DNA of 64,000 nt from Gorillibacterium timonense (lineage in GTDB: Bacteria > Bacillota > Bacilli > Paenibacillales > NBRC-103111). The notes under the pieces are model-generated. The model had not been told where the DNA came from. It searched no databases and saw only the letters and a program-made list of their open reading frames with translations. A program made the position numbers and the translations under genes. The stretch is taken from assembly GCF_001457415.1 (NCBI RefSeq), contig NZ_LN881723.1:1019246-1083245 (forward strand), read 5' to 3'. Positions 32,322-40,127 of the stretch are shown in pieces. Position 1 is the stretch's first letter; each line of letters opens with the position of its first letter.

Positions 32322-33371
32322 ATGAAGAACAGACCGAGTCAGAGCCTGCGAAGGATAACGCTTGCCGCAGCAGCAGGGATCCTGGCCGCCACAACCGCTC
32401 TCAGCGGAATCGGACATGCCGAGAATAGACGAACACCTCCTCCCGCGGCTCCCGGAAAAGAAGAGCTTCCTCCGGTTACACCGGAGGAAAGGCGAGAGCT
32501 CCTTGACCAGCTCAGCTTAGCTACCGGAATCCCTTGGTACCGGCTTGCGGCTGCCGATCAATTCCATCGGGTCACCAGAGCCGGCAAGAAAGGAGCGCCG
32601 GAGGGAAGTGGCCGTTATCCGCAAGCCGAATGGGCCGGGCCTCTGAATCCGAACCCGGAGGACATGAGCCCAACCCGCATCGGGATATTCGGAGGCAAAG
32701 GCCGAGACGGCTCCGGGGACGGGCAAGCAGACCGCCGCAACGACCTGGATACCCTGCTCGCCTTCGTGCAGGACATGAGCGCGGCAAACGGCGGAGCCGC
32801 CCAATGGGAAGCCTCCCTTCGCCGAACCTTCGGAGAACGCGGGATGACCCGCATCGATCAATTTGCGAAGATCTATGAAGCCTTCGGACGCCTCGATCTG
32901 CAGGAGCACGCCTTTCCGGTGCCGCTAAAGTCCGAGTACACCTTCCGCAGTACCTGGGGAGCGAGCCGCGGCTGGGGCGGGAACCGGATTCATGAGGGCA
33001 CCGATATCTTCGCCGGATACGGAGTGCCTGCCCGCAGTACCTGCTATGGAATCATTGAAGTGAAGGGCTGGAACAACTATGGAGGCTGGAGGATCGGCAT
33101 CCGCGATCTAAATAATGTGTATCATTATTACGCCCATCTGTCTGGTTTTTCGAAGGAGGTGGAGGTCGGGACGCCTGTCCGGCCCGGTCAGGTGGTGGGC
33201 TGGGTTGGCAGCTCCGGCTACGGCAAGCCGGGAACGTCCGGCAAGTTTCCGCCCCATCTCCATTACGGCCTGTACAAAGACACCGGAAAGGCGGAGTGGG
33301 CCTTCGATCCATACCCCTCCTTACTCCGCTGGGAGCGGGAGGAGCGAGCTCGAAGCAAAGCGAAGCCTTAA
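32322..33371 (+). CDS. Secreted M23-family peptidase
   Basis: 349 residues. A signal peptide covers residues 1-33 (ITLAAAAGILAATTALSGIG). The middle is polar, without an obvious fold. The LytM/M23 domain is at the end, with the zinc ligands in IHEGTDIFAGYGVPA and in PPHLHYGLY. Such enzymes cut peptidoglycan cross-bridges or, in spore formers, take part in engulfment. RBS AGGAGATG precedes the ATG. It stands alone. Confidence 0.88.
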   Translation: MKNRPSQSLRRITLAAAAGILAATTALSGIGHAENRRTPPPAAPGKEELPPVTPEERRELLDQLSLATGIPWYRLAAADQFHRVTRAGKKGAPEGSGRYPQAEWAGPLNPNPEDMSPTRIGIFGGKGRDGSGDGQADRRNDLDTLLAFVQDMSAANGGAAQWEASLRRTFGERGMTRIDQFAKIYEAFGRLDLQEHAFPVPLKSEYTFRSTWGASRGWGGNRIHEGTDIFAGYGVPARSTCYGIIEVKGWNNYGGWRIGIRDLNNVYHYYAHLSGFSKEVEVGTPVRPGQVVGWVGSSGYGKPGTSGKFPPHLHYGLYKDTGKAEWAFDPYPSLLRWEREERARSKAKP

Positions 33372-33438
33372 GGGAGAAGGGGCCGCCGCATCGACAATCC
33401 CTATGAACCGAACGCGCTCCCGCATGACGATCGCATAA

Positions 33439-33475
33439 CGAACGCCTTCCCGCTCAAGAAGCAGGAAGGCGTTCG
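33439..33475. terminator. Strong hairpin between convergent genes
   Basis: A perfect 12-bp stem, CGAACGCCTTCC / GGAAGGCGTTCG, without a T run on either side. It lies between the M23 peptidase and yunB and probably ends one or both transcripts. Confidence 0.5.
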
Positions 33476-33587
33476 GCCGTTCATCCCGGGGTCACTGTCA
33501 GCAAAAAACCAGGGTCGCCGCACAATTTCTCTACCCATTATTGCTGTTTCGTACCACACATCTAGGGCTGACCGCGTATCAGGTACA

Positions 33588-33642
33588 GCTCGACGGATCC
33601 GCTATGGCTCGACAGATCCACTATGGTCCGACGGATCCGCTT
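33588..33642. repeat. 19-bp direct repeat, three units
   Basis: GCTCGACGGATCCGCTATG occurs at 33588-33606, with two changes at 33607-33625, and is partly repeated to 33642. The last unit encodes the C-terminal residues of YunB (GSVGP and its stop), so repeat change would alter that end. Confidence 0.8.
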
Positions 33643-34529
33643 CCTGCGGAATTCCCGCCGCTTCCTGTGCTTCCCCCGTTCCCCGCAGCTCCCGTTCCTC
33701 CTGCGCTTCCCGAATTTCCCGTTTGGGTGGTGGATGCTCCCCCAAGCGTCCCCGCTCCGCTCGCGGCCGGAATCGATGTAGAGCTGTTGGTAGCTCCGGA
33801 GGATGCCCCGCTTCCCGAGGATAAACCCGGCAGCGTTACCCCCGGCGGGAGCGGACTGGAGTTGCCCACCGGATTGCCTTTGTTGTCATAGTAATACATC
33901 GGAGTGTCACCGACTACGAGAAGATAGGAGATTGGCAGCTCCGTCTCGACGATTTCGGGCTCCGTATCGAACGGGATGATGATCGTCACCTCCGCCATGA
34001 TGCGGATGTAGACCTCAACCAGAATCATATTGATCCCGGCGTTCTGATACCGCGTGTTGAGATCGACCTTCACCGCGCCTGCAGGCGTAAGCCGGATGGG
34101 GATATCCGGACCGAAGGAAGCAAAGATGGCGCTGTTCATCGCCATACCGAGCGGGATATGCTCCGGCATGCGCTTCAGGCCGAGCAGGAGATTCTGCACC
34201 CGATTGATTGTATCGGAGGTGATCCGCATATGCTCCGTGTAATTGAGCATGAATCCGGTCACTTTGCCGTCTTTGTCCGTTCGCCAATCGATCAGCTTGT
34301 CAAAATTCGTCTCCTCCGCAATCCGGTCGGCGATGGCCTTGTTGATGGACTGGGTCGCCATCTGCTTCAAGCGAATTTTGGCAAGATTCATGAGCGGAGG
34401 CTTGAGGTTTTTTTCGATAAAAATGAACGACTGAACGAACGACAGCAGAAAGACCAGCAAAACGAACCAGACCAAACGTCTGCGACTCCCCTTGCGCGGC
34501 CTTCGCGACCTCCATCTTCGTCTGCTCAT
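33621..34529 (-). CDS. yunB: Sporulation protein YunB
   Basis: 302 residues with one N-terminal membrane anchor (about 19-40, VWFVLLVFLLSFVQSFIFIE) after a very basic start. The YunB core is clear: LAKIRLKQMATQSINKAIAD, FDKLIDWRTDKDGKVTGFML, EHIPLGMAMNSAIFASFGPD. In Bacillus it is a sigma-E-controlled sporulation protein. The last 75 residues are a Gly/Ser/Thr-rich tail not needed for the domain. GAGGAGGAGG precedes the ATG. Confidence 0.85.
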   Translation of the reverse strand: MSRRRWRSRRPRKGSRRRLVWFVLLVFLLSFVQSFIFIEKNLKPPLMNLAKIRLKQMATQSINKAIADRIAEETNFDKLIDWRTDKDGKVTGFMLNYTEHMRITSDTINRVQNLLLGLKRMPEHIPLGMAMNSAIFASFGPDIPIRLTPAGAVKVDLNTRYQNAGINMILVEVYIRIMAEVTIIIPFDTEPEIVETELPISYLLVVGDTPMYYYDNKGNPVGNSSPLPPGVTLPGLSSGSGASSGATNSSTSIPAASGAGTLGGASTTQTGNSGSAGGTGAAGNGGSTGSGGNSAGSGSVGP

Positions 34530-34689
34530 GAGCCTCCTCCTCTCATCGGAAGTCAGGCTGTCAGTACTACCTTATGCCGTTAGCAGAAGGAAAAGAAGAA
34601 CACACCGCGTTAACCGCATTCAAGTAAAGGAAGAAACCGGATTTCGGAAGGACGTTTTACCAAGAACGAACGACTCTAAACAAAGTAAA

Positions 34690-34726
34690 ACGGCCTCACC
34701 CCCTGTTCATTCAGGGCGAAGGCCGC
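34690..34726 (-). terminator. Terminator of the MFS / winged-helix operon
   Basis: On the minus strand CGGCCT pairs with AGGCCG, with CCCTG/CAGGG inside, followed by TTTTACTTTG. It lies 16 bases after the regulator gene stops. Confidence 0.7.
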
Positions 34727-34741
34727 TATTCCGACTTTCTT

Positions 34742-35395
34742 TTATTCAGAACGATTCGACTCCATCGATGCGTCCTTCCGATCCTCAGGCTCTACTCCGC
34801 TTGGTTCCGTCTCCTCGGATTCCGTCTTCTCTCCAAAGAAACTTGTAAACAGCTGATAGTACCGCTGATCCGATTTTTCCTCATCGGAGGGGCTGGTGTA
34901 CTCCTTCACCAGATCAGACAGTCTTTTTCGGAGTTCCTCCGCTTTGGCTTCGGAAAGAGAGAGCATGGTGTATTGGGCTTCTCCCATCACTTCCTTGTCA
35001 CCGTACCGGCGCACCCAATCCTTGCGGAACGTATCCGTTATGCCCAGAAACGTATCCTGAATCGCGTTCTGGCGCTCTTGGCCGGGAGGCAGCCCCAAAT
35101 CCTTGTCAACATGAAAGGATTCCGCGGTCGGCCTGTAGTATTTGGCGAGTATGCCGTTGACTTCCTTTGTCTCGACAATCGACACAATCCCGGCTTTTTC
35201 CAGCTTCTTGATATGATAATGGACCTTGGCTGGCGAATCCCCGAGCTGTACGGCAAGCTCGCTGACGGTCTGAGGCTTCTTAGCGGAACCGAATAGCTGG
35301 ATGATCTGCATGCGGTAAGGGTCGGATATCGCTTTGAATTCTTCGATTGTGGACAGGATTTTTATGGACATGCCTTTCACCTCATTGTCCATCAT
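34742..35395 (-). CDS. Winged-helix transcription regulator
   Basis: 217 residues. An ArsR-type winged HTH covers residues about 15-90 (ILSTIEEFKAISDPYRMQII, ELAVQLGDSPAKVHYHIKKL). A helical effector or dimerisation part and an acidic tail follow. The start may be this ATG or the one at 35371, which has AGGTG six bases upstream. It is the second gene after an MFS exporter, 17 bases downstream, and is the likely regulator of the palindrome upstream of that operon. No metal-binding cysteine motif is seen. Confidence 0.75.
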   Translation of the reverse strand: MMDNEVKGMSIKILSTIEEFKAISDPYRMQIIQLFGSAKKPQTVSELAVQLGDSPAKVHYHIKKLEKAGIVSIVETKEVNGILAKYYRPTAESFHVDKDLGLPPGQERQNAIQDTFLGITDTFRKDWVRRYGDKEVMGEAQYTMLSLSEAKAEELRKRLSDLVKEYTSPSDEEKSDQRYYQLFTSFFGEKTESEETEPSGVEPEDRKDASMESNRSE

Positions 35396-35412
35396 ACCTC
35401 ACCTGTTCCCCC

Positions 35413-36810
35413 TTATAAAGCCCGCGTGCTACGGCGGTAAGCAGCCGCGGCGAACATCACCAGAATCCCCATGACGAGAAACAAGGTCGTCATCGGCATC
35501 AGCCCCGACAAAGCGGCCGTAAACCAGCCCCCGAGCGGCATGGCGCTGCAGGCAAGCATCGACATGAGCGCCATCACCCGTCCCATCATCTCGCGCGGCG
35601 TCTTCTCCTGCAGAATGGTCATGAGCGGGGACGCGGCAAGGGGCAACGCGAGGCCGATGATCAAGCAAAACGCGACGGCGCTGATCAGCCCGGCAGGGTG
35701 GGGAAGCAGCGGGGACAGGGAAATGAGCGCGTACATCGCACCGATGAGGCCCAGTCCTATGGCGATCAGGGTAGATTGAGCCATGCGGCTGCCTCGGGCA
35801 CCGACCCAAATCCCGCCGCCGATCATCCCGATCGTAATCGCTCCCCCCAGGTAACTGAGTCCGGCCGGACCGGAATGAAGCAGATCCTTGGAGAAGGCGG
35901 GGATGAGGACGTTGTAAGGGACCAAGCAAAAATTCACGAACGCCGCCGTAATGACCGTCGCGAGCAAAAGCCGGTTGCGACGAATCAACCCGAACGATTC
36001 CCGAATCATGAGAAGATAACCGGAGGGCGTCAGCTTGTCATCCGCGTTCGTCTTCTTCGGCAGTTTCTTCAGGCCGATCAACAGGATGAGTGCGGAGAAG
36101 AGGAACGTGAAGCCGTCCACGAGGATGGCTCCCGATATGCCGAGCAGAGCAATAAGGACGCCTGCCGCTCCCAAGCCGCCGAGCACCGCAAGTCTGGATA
36201 CGGTTGAGAGATACGAGTTGGCGGATAACAACAGCTTCTTCGGAACCAGATCGGGAATGAGCGTATTCTCCGCTGGAGTGCACAGCGTCTCCATGGTAGA
36301 TTGCACAATCGTCAAGACGAATAAATGCCAGGCTGCCAGATTGCCTGTAAAGAACAGCAAAGCGGTCGTGCAAACCGAAGCTCCCCGAATGAGGTCCGTG
36401 ATCACGAGGATCGGCTTATTGGGCCAACGGTCGACCAGCACACCGGCGAAGGGGCCGAACAGCAAATTGGGCAGAGCATTGATTCCGAACAAAATGCCCA
36501 TGAGCGCTTTCGAGCCGGTCAGCTCATATACCATCCAAGAATAAGCGATGGAATCAAGCGAGTCCCCGAATCGGGAGATGACAGCCGCGAGCATCAGAGT
36601 GACATATCCGCGGTTTCGTAAAAGCATGCGCAGCGTTTGCTTGGCCGGTTGAGCGGGTCCGTCTACTTCCGCTGCTGGCGTTTCCTTCTCCGCCGACCCC
36701 GTTTCCGCTTGGAGCTCTTGCTCTTCCTCTGCCCGCTCCTCCGTCTGAACCGGCTTGTTTCCTTGCTTCAAGCTCTTTTTCTCTTCCTCCCACTCCGAAG
36801 CTGCCTTCAC
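35413..36810 (-). CDS. MFS exporter with acidic N-terminal extension
   Basis: 465 residues from a GTG with GGAGG eight bases upstream. Residues 1-60 are a highly acidic cytoplasmic extension (EERAEEEQELQAETGSAEKE). Twelve membrane segments follow in the MFS_3 pattern of drug or siderophore exporters (SRFGDSLDSIAYSWMVYELT, FGPFAGVLVDRWPNKPILVI). The substrate cannot be told. It is co-transcribed with its probable regulator and controlled from an overlapping palindrome. Confidence 0.85.
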   Translation of the reverse strand: MKAASEWEEEKKSLKQGNKPVQTEERAEEEQELQAETGSAEKETPAAEVDGPAQPAKQTLRMLLRNRGYVTLMLAAVISRFGDSLDSIAYSWMVYELTGSKALMGILFGINALPNLLFGPFAGVLVDRWPNKPILVITDLIRGASVCTTALLFFTGNLAAWHLFVLTIVQSTMETLCTPAENTLIPDLVPKKLLLSANSYLSTVSRLAVLGGLGAAGVLIALLGISGAILVDGFTFLFSALILLIGLKKLPKKTNADDKLTPSGYLLMIRESFGLIRRNRLLLATVITAAFVNFCLVPYNVLIPAFSKDLLHSGPAGLSYLGGAITIGMIGGGIWVGARGSRMAQSTLIAIGLGLIGAMYALISLSPLLPHPAGLISAVAFCLIIGLALPLAASPLMTILQEKTPREMMGRVMALMSMLACSAMPLGGWFTAALSGLMPMTTLFLVMGILVMFAAAAYRRSTRAL

Positions 36811-36838
36811 TTGATTCGCCTCCAATAAACATATACTT

Positions 36839-36880
36839 AACGTTAAAATTAATTTTAACGTTCGAGAATATTTAAATCAA
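36839..36880 (-). promoter_or_regulatory. Promoter with 24-bp palindromic operator
   Basis: A perfect 24-bp palindrome (36839-36862; half-site AACGTTAAAATT) covers the -10 box of a good minus-strand promoter: TTGATT (36880-36875), 17 bp, TAAAAT (36857-36852). A regulator bound here would block RNA polymerase. The downstream winged-helix protein is the obvious candidate, giving autoregulation. Confidence 0.75.
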
Positions 36881-37073
36881 GTCCTTTTTTTCAAGAGGAA
36901 TGATTAGAGGCGTCCAGCGAAGATAAAATGATTCGATAATCCAAGATCATTAGCGGTGATCGATATTTCGTTCCCCATTATTCTGGAATATGGTTAGCGC
37001 GTTCATATTTTATCTATATCTTTGTTGTATACTTTATGTAAAATCTATCTGACCGGGTCGATGGAGGATGCCC

Positions 37074-37784
37074 ATGGGCTCTACTAAACGGATCCTTATC
37101 GTAGAAGATGAGCAAGATATTTCTCGCATCTTGAAGCAGTACTTAACGAATACGGGCTACGAAACATCCTGCGCTGGCAATGGAGCCGGATGCTTGCAGC
37201 AATTGGAGGCTTGGCGTCCCGATTATATCATTCTGGATCTTATGCTCCCGGATATGGACGGGATCGAGCTATGCCGGCAAATTCGCGAACGCGCCGATAC
37301 GCCGATTCTGATCTTGAGCGCGAGAGGAAGCGACACGGACAAGGTGATGGGTCTCGGATTCGGCGCGGATGACTATATGACGAAGCCGTTCTCGCTCAGC
37401 GAGCTGACGGCGCGCATCAGTGCGCATTTTCGCAGATACGACAGCATGGTAAACACCCCCTCTACTTGGAACAATAAGGAGTTTCTACAAATCGGATGCC
37501 TCACGATTGATAGGAAGGCCTATCGCGTATGCTTGAACGGACGGGAAATCCGTTTATCCGCCAAGGAATTCGAGCTTCTCTATTATTTGGCCTATAACCG
37601 CAACCAGGTATTCACGAAGAGTCAATTGCTTGATGCTGTGTGGGGATATGAATCAGTCGGTGACGACAACACCGTGACGGTCTATATTCGTCGTATTCGA
37701 GAGAAAATTGAGGAGGACCCGTCCAAACCTTTGTTCCTGAAGACCGTATGGGGAGTCGGCTATAAATTCAGTGCAAATTCATGA
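37074..37784 (+). CDS. OmpR-family response regulator
   Basis: 236 residues. Receiver domain with the acidic pocket (IVEDEQD), phospho-acceptor Asp55 (YIILDLMLPDMDG) and the switch Lys (YMTKPFS). The C-terminal winged helix is complete (RLSAKEFELLYYLAYNRNQV, DDNTVTVYIRRIREKIEEDP). GGAGG lies six bases before the ATG used. It is the first gene of a four-gene operon and probably controls the ABC genes behind it. Confidence 0.92.
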   Translation: MGSTKRILIVEDEQDISRILKQYLTNTGYETSCAGNGAGCLQQLEAWRPDYIILDLMLPDMDGIELCRQIRERADTPILILSARGSDTDKVMGLGFGADDYMTKPFSLSELTARISAHFRRYDSMVNTPSTWNNKEFLQIGCLTIDRKAYRVCLNGREIRLSAKEFELLYYLAYNRNQVFTKSQLLDAVWGYESVGDDNTVTVYIRRIREKIEEDPSKPLFLKTVWGVGYKFSANS

Positions 37785-37802
37785 GCTTCGGGGAGTGTTC
37801 CT

Positions 37803-39293
37803 GTGATTTTGAAGCGTTTGGCAGTCCGTTGGCTTCTTGCCGCTTTCGTATGCTTAGCGTTAATCGTTGGCAGCGGAACTTACATCCTTCTCGCGAGTAG
37901 GGACGACCCACTATCGACGAGCGATTCCAGATGGGTGATAAATCAGGTTCGGTTGCATGGAAGTGAAGTCATGGTTTACCTGGAACAGCATGCATCCCGA
38001 TCGCTCCTAGCTGACGATCCGGAAGCTCTTGCTGAACTAGACCCATTGTGCCAAAAAAACGGGGTGCAAATGCGGCTTGTCCGACTAGACGGCACGGTTG
38101 TATTCGATTCCTCTTCCCTATCGCCTCCGACGGTCAATCCCGTTATCGACCTAAAATATGACTTGCACTACGATTTTTACGAAGCTCGGGACGAGCATGA
38201 TCAATTCTCGATAGCGTTCCCCGTCGTTAGCGAATCCCTTGGTCAGCAAGTCGGAAACGCCATTTTTTCGGTTCCGGCTAGCCTAGTATTCGCGGCTCCT
38301 GACCGCACAGGCCCGCTTGTTGCTTACCTCACGATGCTCGGTTCGGCTGTGGTGCTAATCGTGCTCCTTGTAGGGGCGGTCATCCAGTTTAAGCGGCGAA
38401 TCCTCCTCCCCGTTGGACAACTGAAGCTCCACGCGGAGGCAATTGTGAGAGGACGGTTCGAGGAGAAGATTGACCTCGGCGGCAGACCGGACGAGATCGT
38501 GCAATTCGCGGCGTCCTTTGATCTCATGCGTACCGAAATCTTGCATCTGAACCATCAACAGAAGATGCAATTGCAAGAGAGCAAGGAATTGATCTCGAAC
38601 ATTTCCCATGATATCAAAACACCGCTCACGATCGTAAAAGCCTATATCGATGCCATTCGAGAAGGGGCTTGCACAGACGAAGAGACGTTCATGGATTATA
38701 TCAGGGTCATGCAAGTCAATACGGACAAGATGGTCAGGCTGGTGGATGATCTGCTCATTCACGCATTGAGGGAGTCGGGCCGAATCTCCATTGAGTTGCG
38801 CGAGCAGTACAGCGGCGAAGTCTTCTCCTCCATCATCAAGCCGCTCGCTCATGTCGTTCGAACCAGCGGCATCACATTCATCGAGCCCTCATCCATTCCA
38901 AATATTCTGATTCCTATCGATGCTGCCCGACTGGAGCAAGTATTCGCGAATTTGATCTCCAATGCGATCAAACATACGACCCTCGGCGATACGATCCAGA
39001 TCAGCTTCGACCAGACGCCAGAATCTCTCACGATTGTAATCGCCGATACGGGGCAAGGAATTTTGCCCAAGGACATGCCTTTCATTTTTGACCGCTACTT
39101 CAAAGGGGAATCCTCTTCTTCACCCGCTGCAGCCTGGACGGATGGGGCGGGACTTGGGTTGTCGATATGCAAAACGATCATCGAAGCTCATGGCGACTCC
39201 ATCTCATTCAAGAGCGCAAAAGGCGAAGGAACCGCATTCTATTTAACTTTTCCACTAACCCCATCCTCCTGTAAGAATTTATTTATATCTTGA
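37803..39293 (+). CDS. Sensor histidine kinase
   Basis: 496 residues, GTG start. Membrane segments at about 10-30 and 173-195 enclose a roughly 140-residue extracellular sensor domain. Then come HAMP (about 196-245), a HisKA domain with His269 (SNISHDIKTPLT), and an ATPase domain with N box (NLISNAIKH), G1 (DTGQGI) and G2 (GAGLGLSI). Its partner is the response regulator 18 bases upstream. The large sensor domain differs from the short BceS-type sensors usually paired with peptide-export ABC systems. Confidence 0.9.
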   Translation: MILKRLAVRWLLAAFVCLALIVGSGTYILLASRDDPLSTSDSRWVINQVRLHGSEVMVYLEQHASRSLLADDPEALAELDPLCQKNGVQMRLVRLDGTVVFDSSSLSPPTVNPVIDLKYDLHYDFYEARDEHDQFSIAFPVVSESLGQQVGNAIFSVPASLVFAAPDRTGPLVAYLTMLGSAVVLIVLLVGAVIQFKRRILLPVGQLKLHAEAIVRGRFEEKIDLGGRPDEIVQFAASFDLMRTEILHLNHQQKMQLQESKELISNISHDIKTPLTIVKAYIDAIREGACTDEETFMDYIRVMQVNTDKMVRLVDDLLIHALRESGRISIELREQYSGEVFSSIIKPLAHVVRTSGITFIEPSSIPNILIPIDAARLEQVFANLISNAIKHTTLGDTIQISFDQTPESLTIVIADTGQGILPKDMPFIFDRYFKGESSSSPAAAWTDGAGLGLSICKTIIEAHGDSISFKSAKGEGTAFYLTFPLTPSSCKNLFIS

Positions 39294-39359
39294 TAAGCTC
39301 TTATCCATAAAGATGCCTTACCATAACTTGCATGACACAAATGGGGAGGCAAGTAAACT

Positions 39360-40127
39360 ATGGCCAAGAAAGCCATCATGCGCGCATCGAACTTATGTAA
39401 AACCTATACCACAGGCACCGAGCAGTATCATGCCATTCGCAACGTCGACTTGGATATTTACGAAGGGGATTTCACCGTCATTATGGGAAGCTCGGGTTCT
39501 GGCAAGTCGACCCTGCTGTATTTGCTCAGCGGCCTTGACCATGCGACAGCGGGTGAAGTTTACTTCCAAGATCAACGCATCGACCGCTTTACGGAGCGGG
39601 AATTGGCCCGTTTCCGTTCGCATTCCATCGGGTACGTATACCAGAGCATCAACCTGGTTCCCGACCTGTCTTTGCTCGACAATATCGCATTTCCCGGCTA
39701 TATTGCCGGCAAGGACAAATCAAGTGTCAAGCAGAAGGCAATGACTCTTATGGTCAACATGGGGATCGACGGGCAAGCCAGACGTCTCCCATCCCAGGCT
39801 TCGGGCGGACAGCAACAGCGGGCGGCGATCGCTCGGGCGCTCATGAACTCACCTGATATCGTGTTCGCGGATGAACCAACCGGAAGCCTCAATTATGAGC
39901 ATGGTGTATCGGTGCTTAATATCCTGACACAGCTGAACCGCCAAGGCCAATCGATCGTGATGGTCACGCACGATATAAAGGCGGCCTGTCGGGCGGATCG
40001 TCTCATTCTAATCCGCGACGGCAAGGTGAGCCGAACGGTGGAGTTTGACAAATTCGACGACGGCGACAACATCGAAGATCGGGAGAAGATGATCTTCGCC
40101 TGCGTTACGGATAAGGAGATTGTCTAA
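39360..40127 (+). CDS. ABC transporter ATPase (MacB/LolD type)
   Basis: 255 residues. Walker [11 protein letters not shown] loop (YVYQSINL), signature ASGGQQQR (first residue Ala rather than Leu), Walker [11 protein letters not shown] and the H loop (VTHD) are intact. The extension after residue 225 is acidic. Its stop overlaps the permease ATG by one base (TAATG). With the FtsX-type permease it forms a mechanotransmission-type pump for peptides, antibiotics or lipoproteins. Confidence 0.9.
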   Translation: MAKKAIMRASNLCKTYTTGTEQYHAIRNVDLDIYEGDFTVIMGSSGSGKSTLLYLLSGLDHATAGEVYFQDQRIDRFTERELARFRSHSIGYVYQSINLVPDLSLLDNIAFPGYIAGKDKSSVKQKAMTLMVNMGIDGQARRLPSQASGGQQQRAAIARALMNSPDIVFADEPTGSLNYEHGVSVLNILTQLNRQGQSIVMVTHDIKAACRADRLILIRDGKVSRTVEFDKFDDGDNIEDREKMIFACVTDKEIV

